From NCBI GenBank assembly GCA_947596085.1, contig CANQEW010000005.1, positions 1-64,000 of the forward strand: a stretch of DNA of 64,000 bases, given 5' to 3'. A program made the translations under genes and the position numbers. The DNA comes from an uncultured Clostridia bacterium. GTDB lineage: Bacteria > Bacillota > Clostridia > Christensenellales > Aristaeellaceae. Every line of letters starts with the position of its first letter. The stretch's first letter is position 1. The notes under the pieces were generated by a model, which ran no database searches, was not told the origin of the DNA, and saw only the letters and a program-made list of their open reading frames with translations. Positions 1 through 6,845 of the stretch are shown here, one piece after another.

Positions 1-30
1 GAGCTTGATGCGGATCTTCTGGTTGGCCAT
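1..30 (-). CDS. rpsJ: 30S ribosomal protein S10, first 10 codons only
   Basis: Only the start of the gene is inside the window. Reading leftward from position 30 the ten codons give MANQKIRIKL, the characteristic beginning of ribosomal protein S10, a small-subunit protein and (as NusE) a partner in transcription antitermination. A strong ribosome site (AGGAGGAGA) lies about 8 bases upstream of the ATG. In most Firmicutes rpsJ heads the large S10 ribosomal-protein operon, so that operon probably continues to the left of the window. The identification rests on a short but distinctive peptide plus the strong promoter and long leader in front of it. Confidence 0.85.
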   Translation of the reverse strand, partial: MANQKIRIKL

Positions 31-253
31 TTTCTCTCCTCCTGTTGAACTCATGCACACGCTGCCGGGCGTGTCCTCTATTTTTTTCTTGCGACGGGCA
101 TGAGCTCCGTCGTCCGATTGATGCGGACTGGTCCCCGAAAATTCCCGGCGCGCCCGCGCCGCAACCTCCCGGTTCATCCCTGTCGCCACGGCGGTCATCT
201 CTCCGCGCGCAAACCGGCATTTTTGCGCAAAAATCCCAACCCGCAGCTTTTTT

Positions 254-282
254 ATTATACCTCGGATATCGTGAAATTGCAA
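254..282 (-). promoter_or_regulatory. Sigma-A promoter for rpsJ
   Basis: On the minus strand TTGCAA (282-277), a 17-base spacer and TATAAT (259-254). Transcription would start near 247 and leave a leader of about 215 bases before rpsJ. The leader holds small hairpins (for example ACACGC/GCGTGT near 54-72) and could carry ribosomal-protein autoregulation, but I recognise no known leader motif. Confidence 0.75.
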
Positions 283-304
283 GAAAAAGCTTTCCGGAAA
301 TCGG

Positions 305-330
305 AAAAAGCCGGGAAAATCCGGCTTTTT
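305..330 (-). terminator. Terminator downstream of dnaE
   Basis: AAAAAGCCGG (305-314) and CCGGCTTTTT (321-330) form a perfect 10-bp stem with a 6-base loop; read leftward it ends in a T-rich arm. It lies between the dnaE stop (455) and the rpsJ promoter (282), so it separates the two transcripts. The A/T-rich arms make it usable in either direction. The rest of the 31-454 gap holds only the rpsJ leader and its promoter. Confidence 0.75.
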
Positions 331-454
331 ATCAAATTCTTAACGGAAAAAACGGCGGTTTTCCACCCAATCGCGTTTTAAGAAACGCCCGGAGCCGTGT
401 TCGTCAGAATCTGCTCCTTCGCACGGGAACACGCCCGGGAACGTGTGCGCCGTA

Positions 455-3400
455 CTATTGCAGCACGACGGAATCCGGACCGAGCAGATTTGCCAGCGCG
501 CCAAAGTCGTAGCCCTCGTCCACCCAGAGGCCGGAATCGAGCTTCCGCACGTTGCGCGCGCCGTCCGCGCCGATCTCCACCAGCACCACCGGAATGCGCC
601 CCGGCGTCTCGGACAGGATGGCGATCACCCGATCATGCTGCTCCGGCGCGAGCTTGAGGCAGAGCCGGCGCTCGCTCTTTGCCCGGGGCGCGCGGCCTCG
701 CGCCGGAAGCGCGCGCGGCATGGGCGCGTCCAGCGACGCGCCGCGCAGGGGCTCCATGTCCTCCAGCAGCAGGCGGATGTCCAGCGTGTTCTCATCCTTT
801 TCGCTCACGGACAGCCGGCCCGTCATCAGCACGGGCTCCTCGGTGGCGAGATCGCGTCCGAGGCGCTCGTATACCTTCGGGAACACCAGCACCTCCACCG
901 AGCCGAAAAGGTCCTCCAGCGTGACGAAGCTCATCATCGCGCCGCCCTTGCTGGCCTTCATCTTGCGCCCTGCGATCAGTCCGCCCATGCGCACCATGCG
1001 GCCGTCGTAGCTCATGCCGCGATCCTCGCGCTCGGGAAACTCGCTCAGAAGCTGGGTATTGACCTCGAGCTTGGCCAGCTCCCCGGCGAACTCGTCCAGC
1101 GGGTGGCCGGAGATGAACACGCCTGTGACCTCGTGCTCCATCTTGAGCAGTTCGGGAAAGCTGTAGTCCTCCACATCCGGCATCGGCGGGGGCGGCGCCT
1201 TGACGGCGCTCTCCCCCATGTCGAACAGCGAAATTTGACCGGAGAGCACGCTCCGCTGCTGGCGCGCCGCGCCGTCCATCGCGCGCTCGAACACGAGGAT
1301 CTTCTGCCGCCGCGAGCCCGGAAGCCGGTCGAAGGCTCCGGCGCGGATCAGGCTCTCCACGCCCTTCTTGTTGAGCTGGCTTCCGGCATTGCGGTCGATG
1401 AAGTCGTACAGATCCGCATAGGGGCCGCCGCGCGCGCGCTCGGCCACCAGCGCGTCCACCACGCCGTGGCCCAGGTTTTTGACCGCCTCCAGCCCGAAGC
1501 GCACGCCCTTCTTGCCGTCCTGCCAGCCCACGGAGAACTTCGTCTCGCTCTCGTTCACATCCGGCGGCAGCACGGGGATGCCCCGCCTGCGCAGGCTCTG
1601 GATGTAGTAGGCCACCTTCGCGGTGTTGCCGGTCATGGAGTTCATCAGCGCCGCCATGAACTCCACCGGATAGTGCAGCTTCAGATACGCGGTCTGCACT
1701 GCGACCACCGCATAGGCTGCCGCGTGGGACTTGTTGAAGGCGTAGCTGGCGAAGGCGGTCATCTCATCGAAGAGCTGTTCGGCGACGTTCGCCGGAATGC
1801 CCCGCCGCACGCAGCCGGGCACGATGATCTCCCCGTCTTCCTCCAATCCGTAAATGAAATTTGTCTTCTCCTTCGCCATTATCTCGTACTTCTTCTTGGC
1901 CATGGCGCGGCGCACCAAATCGCTCCGGCCCATGGAGAAGCCCGCCAGGTCACGCACGATCTGCATCACCTGCTCCTGGTACACCATACAGCCGTAGGTG
2001 ACGTCGAGAATCGGCTTCAATTCCGGGGTGAGATAGCGCACACTGGTCGGATCCTGCTTGCCCGCCACGTAACGGGGAATCGACTCCATCGGCCCGGGCC
2101 GGTACAGCGAGATCGCCGCGATCACGTCCTCGAAATTGCCGGGGCGCATGTTCTGCAAAAACGCGCGCATGCCGCCGGATTCGAGCTGGAACACGCCGTC
2201 GGTGTCGCCGTCGGAAATCATGGCGTACACGCCCGGATCATCCAGCGGGATCTCTTCGGTCACGATCTTCGGCCCGCCGTTCGCCTCCACCAGCGCCTCG
2301 GCGTCCATGATGACGTTGAGCGTGCGCAGGCCAAGGAAGTCCATCTTCAACAGGCCCAGCGCCTCCACGTCGCCCATGGGAAACTGGGTGGTGATGACGT
2401 CGTCGTTCTTTTGCAGCGGCAGGTAGTCCACCACGGGCTTCGCGGTGATCAGCACGCCCGCCGCGTGGGTCGAGGCGTTGCGCGGCATGCCCTCCAGCTT
2501 GCGCGCCATGTCCACCATGCGGTGCACCTGCTCGTCGTTTTCGTAGTTCTTGCGCAACTCGGGGCTGATCTTGAGCGCGCGCTCCAATGTCATGCCCAGC
2601 TCGAAGGGGATCGTCTTGGCGATGGCGTCCGTCTGCTGGTAGCTCATGCCCAGCACGCGGCCCACGTCCCGCAGCACCGCCTTGGCCGCCATCGTGCCGA
2701 AAGTGATGATCTGCGCCACGTGGTCCGCGCCGTAGCGCTCCTTGACGTACTCGATCACCTGGCCGCGCCGTTCGTAATCGAAGTCGCAGTCGATATCGGG
2801 CATGGAGATGCGCTCGGGGTTCAAAAAGCGCTCGAAGAGCAGGTTGTACTTGAGGGGGTCGATCTCGGTAATGCCCAGGGAGTAGGCCACGATGGAGCCC
2901 GCGCCGCTGCCGCGCCCCGGCCCCACGCCCACCCCGTGAGTCTTGGCGTAGTGAATGAAGTCCCAGACGATCAGAAAATAGTCCACGTAGCCCATGGACT
3001 GAATCACGCCCAGCTCGTAGTCCAGCCGCGCGCGCACGTCGGCCCTGCCGGGCTCATAGAGCCTGGCGATCCCCTCCTCGCAGAGCCCGCGCAGGTAGGC
3101 AAAGTCGTCCGTAACGCCCTCGGGCAGCGGATACTTCGGCAGATGAGTGGTGGAGAAGTCGAACTCCACATTGCAGCGCTTCGCCACCTCCGCCGTGCGC
3201 TCCACCGCGTCGCGGAAGTTCGGAAACGCCGCGAGCATCTCCTCCTCGGATTTGACGTAGAGCTGATCGGTGCGCATGCGCATCCGGTTCTCGTCCTGCA
3301 GCGTCTTGCCGGTCTGGATGCACATCAGCACCTCCTGCATCTCGGCGTCGCCGCGCTCGAGGTAGTGGCAGTCGTTGGTGCAGACCATGGGGATGTCCAA

Positions 3401-3976
3401 CTCCCGGGCGAGCTTCACCAGGCCGGGCAGAATCTGCTTCTGCTCGAGCAGGCCGTGATCCTGCAATTCAATGTAAAAGTGATCCGAACCGAAGATATCC
3501 AGATAGCGCCGTGCCATGGCGCGCGCGTCGTTCTCGCGGCGGTCGAGCAGCAGCTTGGGAATGTCGCCCGACAGGCAGGCGGAGAGCGCGATCAGCCCCT
3601 CGTGGTACTTCTCCAGCAGCGCGTAATCGACGCGCGGGCGGTAGTAGTAGCCGCGCACCCAGCCCTCGCTCACCAGCGCGGACAGGTTCTGATACCCCTG
3701 CTGGTTCTCGCACAGCAGGATCAGGTGGCTGTAGTCGCGATTGTGGGAGGTTTTGTTGTCCATGTCGGGGCAGACGTACACCTCGCAGCCGATGACCGGG
3801 TGGATGCCTTCGGCCTTCGCCGCGCGGTAAAAGTCCAGCACGCCGTACATCACGCCGTGGTCGGTGATGGCGCAGGACTCCATGCCCAGCTCCTTCAGCC
3901 GCTTCATCAGCGGCTTGATCCGGCACGCGCCGTCCAGCAGCGAATACTCCGTGTGCAGGTGCAGGTGCGCGAACAC
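455..3976 (-). CDS. dnaE: DNA polymerase III alpha subunit (DnaE)
   Basis: Replicative or lagging-strand DNA polymerase of the C family, 1173 residues, close to the usual 1100-1170. The N-terminal PHP domain begins at once with HLHLHTEYS (about residues 4-12). The palm carries a glycine-rich GPGRGSGAGS segment (about 350) and the catalytic PDIDCDF motif (about 391-397). An OB-fold (VRMGGLIAG onward) lies near residue 1010. I chose the GTG at 3976 because homologues start two or three residues before the HLH motif and GAGGGAGAGGGGG precedes it; an upstream frame to 4267 is open but crosses the promoter. In most Firmicutes DnaE works beside PolC; no PolC is in this window. It is transcribed alone, with a terminator at 305-330. 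Confidence 0.95.
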   Translation of the reverse strand: MFAHLHLHTEYSLLDGACRIKPLMKRLKELGMESCAITDHGVMYGVLDFYRAAKAEGIHPVIGCEVYVCPDMDNKTSHNRDYSHLILLCENQQGYQNLSALVSEGWVRGYYYRPRVDYALLEKYHEGLIALSACLSGDIPKLLLDRRENDARAMARRYLDIFGSDHFYIELQDHGLLEQKQILPGLVKLARELDIPMVCTNDCHYLERGDAEMQEVLMCIQTGKTLQDENRMRMRTDQLYVKSEEEMLAAFPNFRDAVERTAEVAKRCNVEFDFSTTHLPKYPLPEGVTDDFAYLRGLCEEGIARLYEPGRADVRARLDYELGVIQSMGYVDYFLIVWDFIHYAKTHGVGVGPGRGSGAGSIVAYSLGITEIDPLKYNLLFERFLNPERISMPDIDCDFDYERRGQVIEYVKERYGADHVAQIITFGTMAAKAVLRDVGRVLGMSYQQTDAIAKTIPFELGMTLERALKISPELRKNYENDEQVHRMVDMARKLEGMPRNASTHAAGVLITAKPVVDYLPLQKNDDVITTQFPMGDVEALGLLKMDFLGLRTLNVIMDAEALVEANGGPKIVTEEIPLDDPGVYAMISDGDTDGVFQLESGGMRAFLQNMRPGNFEDVIAAISLYRPGPMESIPRYVAGKQDPTSVRYLTPELKPILDVTYGCMVYQEQVMQIVRDLAGFSMGRSDLVRRAMAKKKYEIMAKEKTNFIYGLEEDGEIIVPGCVRRGIPANVAEQLFDEMTAFASYAFNKSHAAAYAVVAVQTAYLKLHYPVEFMAALMNSMTGNTAKVAYYIQSLRRRGIPVLPPDVNESETKFSVGWQDGKKGVRFGLEAVKNLGHGVVDALVAERARGGPYADLYDFIDRNAGSQLNKKGVESLIRAGAFDRLPGSRRQKILVFERAMDGAARQQRSVLSGQISLFDMGESAVKAPPPPMPDVEDYSFPELLKMEHEVTGVFISGHPLDEFAGELAKLEVNTQLLSEFPEREDRGMSYDGRMVRMGGLIAGRKMKASKGGAMMSFVTLEDLFGSVEVLVFPKVYERLGRDLATEEPVLMTGRLSVSEKDENTLDIRLLLEDMEPLRGASLDAPMPRALPARGRAPRAKSERRLCLKLAPEQHDRVIAILSETPGRIPVVLVEIGADGARNVRKLDSGLWVDEGYDFGALANLLGPDSVVLQ

Positions 3977-4007
3977 ATACAGTCCCCCTCTCCCTCGCTT
4001 TTCTTTC

Positions 4008-4036
4008 AGTTTAGCACAGAATTCCAAGCGCCGCAA
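4008..4036 (-). promoter_or_regulatory. Extended -10 promoter for dnaE
   Basis: Minus strand TTGCGG (4036-4031), a 17-base spacer and TAAACT (4013-4008) preceded by TGC, an extended -10. It lies 30-60 bases in front of the dnaE GTG, which also supports that start over the longer upstream frame. It is divergent from the ABC-F promoter at 4074. Confidence 0.55.
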
Positions 4037-4073
4037 CGTTTTTTTGCCAGCCGCGCGCCAATTTGCGCAGCGC

Positions 4074-4102
4074 TTGACAATTTCTCCGGAACGTGATATA
4101 TT
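4074..4102 (+). promoter_or_regulatory. Consensus sigma-A promoter for the ABC-F leader
   Basis: TTGACA (4074-4079), a 17-base spacer and TATATT (4097-4102). Transcription should begin near 4109, about 240 bases before the ABC-F start codon. A near-perfect promoter in front of such a long leader fits a gene held off by attenuation instead of by a repressor. Confidence 0.85.
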
Positions 4103-4131
4103 TTGACCAGAAAACTGAGAGGGATGGGAAG

Positions 4132-4155
4132 ATGCGCAACAATTCTCGCAGGTAA
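4132..4155 (+). CDS. 7-codon leader ORF (MRNNSRR) upstream of the ABC-F gene
   Basis: ATG at 4132, seven codons reading MRNNSRR, then TAA at 4153-4155. A GAGAGGGATGGGAAG stretch directly upstream can serve as ribosome site, and the ORF begins about 23 bases after the predicted transcription start. Its last codons (4144-4152) are complementary to 4203-4210, which can in turn pair with the 3' arm of the attenuator at 4299-4306. Leader peptides of this size control many ribosome-protection and efflux genes: a drug-stalled ribosome changes RNA folding. A longer overlapping frame starts at 4125, so the choice is an inference. Confidence 0.6.
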   Translation: MRNNSRR

Positions 4156-4202
4156 AACTCAAAGGGCAAGGCGACATGCTCATCGATGCTTCGCTGCGCC
4201 CA

Positions 4203-4309
4203 CCGCGGGAAAGTTGTGTGTCTATTCGTCTCATATCGCATATCGTCATGTCCCCTGCCGGGGACATGGCCGCATCCTGTGAGCCGCGAGATTTGCTTTC
4301 TCGCGGCTC
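4203..4309 (+). promoter_or_regulatory. Transcription attenuator of the ABC-F gene
   Basis: The terminator stem is GAGCCGCGAGA (4281-4291) with TCTCGCGGCTC (4299-4309): 11 perfect pairs, 7-base loop, followed by the U-rich TTCGTCTGTTC. CCGCGGGA (4203-4210) can pair either with TCTCGCGG (4299-4306), blocking the terminator, or with the leader-ORF tail TCTCGC-A-GG (4144-4152). A separate perfect 9-bp hairpin, CATGTCCCC/GGGGACATG, sits at 4247-4268. These alternatives are what a ribosome-sensing attenuator needs. Folding and function are inferred. Confidence 0.65.
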
Positions 4310-4348
4310 TTCGTCTGTTCATTCGCAGTACAAAAGGAGGATGCGTTC

Positions 4349-5809
4349 ATGTCAACGATTCGGATCGAAAACCTGACCTTCGCCTATCCGGGCAGCGCGG
4401 AAAACGTCTTTGAAAACCTGAACCTTCAACTCGACAGCGACTGGAAGCTCGGCCTCGTGGGCCGCAACGGCAGGGGGAAGACGACGCTTCTGAACCTCCT
4501 TCTCGGCAGGTACGAATACCGCGGGAGGATCGCTTCCACCGTGGCGTTCGAATCCTTTCCCTGTCGGGTGGAGGAACCGGCCCTGCCCGCCGGGGATGTG
4601 CTCGCTCGAATCTGCCCGAACGCGCGGGAGTGGCAGTGGAACCGGGAGCTGTCCCTGCTGGAGGTCGCGCCCGAGGTGCTGGACGCGCCCTTCGAAGCGC
4701 TCTCCGAGGGCGAGCGGACGAAGGTGCTGCTCGCCGCGCTGTTCCTCAACGAGGGACGCTTTCCGCTGATCGACGAGCCCACCAACCACCTGGACGCCCG
4801 GGCGCGGGAGAAGGTATCGGCGTACCTCCGCCGGCAGCGGGGATTCCTGCTCGTCTCCCACGACCGCCGCTTTCTGGACGGCTGCGTCGACCACGTCCTC
4901 TCGCTGAATCGCTCGGATGTGGAGCTGCGCGGTGGAAGCTTCTCCGCCTGGTTTTCGGACTTCGAGCAGCGCCAGGAGGCCGAGCGGGAGCGGGACGAGC
5001 GCCTGCGCCGGGATATCGGCCGCATGAAGCAGGCGGCGCGGCGCACGGCGGGCTGGGCCGACAAGGTCGAGGCTTCCAAGATCGGCGCCGGGGACAAGGG
5101 TTACGTGGGACACAAGTCGGCGAAGATGATGCAGCGCGCGAAGGCCATCGAGGTCCGGCAACAGCGGGCCATCGATCAGCGCTCGGAGCTTCTGCGCAAC
5201 GCCGAGACCGCCGGGGAATTGAAGCTCTCCCCCCTCGCCCACCGCGCAGACGTGTTGGTCGCCTATGAGGGCGTGGTCGTTCGCTACGGCGCGCGCAGCG
5301 TCAATGCCCCCATTGCCTTCGAGGTTCGCCGGGGGGAGCGAATCGCCCTGGACGGCGGCAACGGAAGCGGCAAGAGCAGCCTGCTCAAGCTCCTTCTGGG
5401 CGAGCCCATCGCGCACGAGGGCAGTGTTCGAATCGCTTCCGGGCTCGCAGTCTCCTACGTTCCGCAGGGCACCGGGCACATGCAGGGAAGCCTCGCCGGA
5501 TTCGCCCGGGAGCATTGCTTGGACGAAAGCCTGTTCAAGGCGATCCTGCGCAAGATGGGCTTCGAGCGCGGCCAGTTTGAGCGCGACCTGCGAAAGTTCT
5601 CCGAGGGACAAAAAAAGAAGGTGCTGCTCGCCCGCAGCCTCTGCGAGCGCGCCCACCTCTACGTCTGGGACGAGCCGTTGAACTACATCGACCTCTACTC
5701 CCGCATCCAGATCGAGCGGCTGATCCTCGAATTTTCACCCACCATGCTCTTCGTGGAGCACGACGCCGCGTTTCGGGAGAAGGCCGCCACGCGAATCGTG
5801 CGGCTCTGA
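4349..5809 (+). CDS. ABC-F ribosome-protection protein, Lsa-like
   Basis: A cytoplasmic 486-residue protein with two ABC ATPase domains and no membrane segments, so not a transporter. Domain 1 has Walker A GRNGRGKTT (38-46), signature LSEGE and IDEPTNHLD. Domain 2 has Walker A GGNGSGKSS (about 335), signature FSEGQ and the unusual WDEPLNYID in place of DEPTNHLD. That second motif, the length and the opening residues match the Lsa/Vga-type ABC-F family, which removes lincosamides, streptogramin A and pleuromutilins from the ribosome. The linker between domains (about 190-290) is charged, as in the drug-reaching arm. RBS AAAGGAGG precedes the ATG. The leader ORF and attenuator upstream fit drug-induced expression. 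Substrate range cannot be read from sequence. Confidence 0.85.
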   Translation: MSTIRIENLTFAYPGSAENVFENLNLQLDSDWKLGLVGRNGRGKTTLLNLLLGRYEYRGRIASTVAFESFPCRVEEPALPAGDVLARICPNAREWQWNRELSLLEVAPEVLDAPFEALSEGERTKVLLAALFLNEGRFPLIDEPTNHLDARAREKVSAYLRRQRGFLLVSHDRRFLDGCVDHVLSLNRSDVELRGGSFSAWFSDFEQRQEAERERDERLRRDIGRMKQAARRTAGWADKVEASKIGAGDKGYVGHKSAKMMQRAKAIEVRQQRAIDQRSELLRNAETAGELKLSPLAHRADVLVAYEGVVVRYGARSVNAPIAFEVRRGERIALDGGNGSGKSSLLKLLLGEPIAHEGSVRIASGLAVSYVPQGTGHMQGSLAGFAREHCLDESLFKAILRKMGFERGQFERDLRKFSEGQKKKVLLARSLCERAHLYVWDEPLNYIDLYSRIQIERLILEFSPTMLFVEHDAAFREKAATRIVRL

Positions 5810-5839
5810 CGCGGATTCTCCGCTGCGGCGGTTATTCGT

Positions 5840-6190
5840 TCACCCCAGCCTTATGTAGGGCCGCGCGGCCTCCAGCTTCGCCTCTCCGATGCCGGGCACG
5901 TCGTCCAGAGCGTCGATGCTTGAGAACGGCCCGTGCTCCTCCCGGTACGCGACGATGGCCTCCGCCAGCGCGGGGCCAATGCCCGGCAATTCGTCGAGCT
6001 GCTCGACGGTGGCGGAGTTCACGTCGATGCGCTCCGCGCGCTCCAGCGCCTCCATTGAGACGGAATGAACCGGCGCCGCGGACTGCGCCCGCGGCTGCCG
6101 GTTCAGCCAGAGGAACAGCGAAAGCGCGAACAGCAGCCCCAGGGCGGCCGCGATCAGCCATCCCTCGCCAAAGCTTCTGCCGCGCTTCAT
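5840..6190 (-). CDS. comEA: ComEA-type helix-hairpin-helix protein
   Basis: 116 residues: a membrane anchor at about 11-30, a short linker, then a DNA-binding tandem helix-hairpin-helix domain (IDVNSATVEQLDELPGIG at about 55-72 and DDVPGIG at about 98-104). This is the ComEA domain, which outside the membrane binds incoming double-stranded DNA during competence. It lacks the SLBB domain of longer ComEA proteins, so it is a short form. RBS AAGGAGCG precedes the ATG. It begins 9 bases after the spore lipoprotein gene stops, so the two are probably cotranscribed. No comEC/comEB is adjacent, so a role in DNA uptake is plausible but not shown. Confidence 0.8.
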   Translation of the reverse strand: MKRGRSFGEGWLIAAALGLLFALSLFLWLNRQPRAQSAAPVHSVSMEALERAERIDVNSATVEQLDELPGIGPALAEAIVAYREEHGPFSSIDALDDVPGIGEAKLEAARPYIRLG

Positions 6191-6199
6191 CGTCGCTCC

Positions 6200-6763
6200 T
6201 TATCTGAGGGTCGTGGCGTTGCGCACGATCTCCTCGATGTCCTCCTTCAGCGTGTCCAGATCCTTGCCCAGCGAGGTGCGCTCGGACAGCTCGTACACTT
6301 CGCTCACGTCGCCGTCGTCCGCGGTGACCGCCACGGTGGTGATGCGCGGATCGGCGGCCATGACCTCCGCCGCAACCATCTCGCGAATGCGCTCGGTCAT
6401 CTCACCCTGATAGGCGCGGTCAAAGCGCACGCCCACCAGCGCGGTGTCGCCGGTCACGACCACGCGGGCCTCGGAAATCTCGGAGATCTGGCTGATGCGG
6501 GCCTCCACCTGGGAGGCGTCGCGCGTCCAGTCAAAGCTGCCGGACGCGCTGCCGGCGCTCTGTCCGCCCTCCGTATCCCGCTGGGTCGAACCCTGCCGGG
6601 CGGCGGCGCTCGGTTCCGGCGACGGGCGGCCCGGATCCGCGTCGTTCGCGCTGTCGAGCAGCATTCCCCTGCCGCCCTCGTTCATGCAGCCGGTGGCCGT
6701 CACGCCGACGATCAGCACCAGCGCCAGTACAAGAAACATTCTCTGCAGCTTGCGATTGTTCAT
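6200..6763 (-). CDS. YhcN/YlaJ-family sporulation lipoprotein
   Basis: 187 residues with a lipoprotein signal peptide (hydrophobic stretch then TATGC, Cys at about residue 26), a low-complexity linker, and a C-terminal domain of the YhcN/YlaJ type (about 100-187), whose members are lipoproteins of the spore inner membrane and affect germination or outgrowth. I chose the second ATG (6763) because the AAGGAGG ribosome site is only one base from the first (6772) and about ten from the second. The promoter in front looks like a forespore sigma factor promoter (6788-6818), which fits the family. comEA follows 9 bases later. Confidence 0.75.
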   Translation of the reverse strand: MNNRKLQRMFLVLALVLIVGVTATGCMNEGGRGMLLDSANDADPGRPSPEPSAAARQGSTQRDTEGGQSAGSASGSFDWTRDASQVEARISQISEISEARVVVTGDTALVGVRFDRAYQGEMTERIREMVAAEVMAADPRITTVAVTADDGDVSEVYELSERTSLGKDLDTLKEDIEEIVRNATTLR

Positions 6764-6787
6764 GGCTTCCATTCCTCCTTGTACGCC

Positions 6788-6818
6788 TATTATGAGCGTT
6801 TCGGGAGGGAAGAATACA
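6788..6818 (-). promoter_or_regulatory. Forespore sigma G/F-type promoter for the spore lipoprotein
   Basis: Minus strand TGTATT (6818-6813), an 18-base spacer and CATAATA (6794-6788). This resembles the Bacillus subtilis sigma G consensus (TGAATA, 17-18, CATACTA) and not sigma A (no TTGACA-like box at the right distance). B. subtilis yhcN is itself forespore expressed, so promoter and gene agree. Confidence 0.55.
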
Positions 6819-6845
6819 CAGGAAGGAATCGCCGCGGCGAAAAAT

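Noticed and set aside
443-4096. 1217-codon open frame on the plus strand opposite dnaE
   Set aside because: It is the antisense of a clear dnaE, is extremely rich in His, Ala, Gln and Val, and shows no domain. Similar long antisense frames lie opposite carB (17901-20417), polA (47963-50455), flotillin genes (30375-32441) and others; all are GC-rich shadows.
4125-4289. 55-codon frame starting seven bases before the leader ORF of the ABC-F gene
   Set aside because: It would run through the whole attenuator region and end in the terminator stem. The 7-codon ORF in another frame has better ribosome-site spacing and ends at the complementary segment. It is kept only as an alternative.
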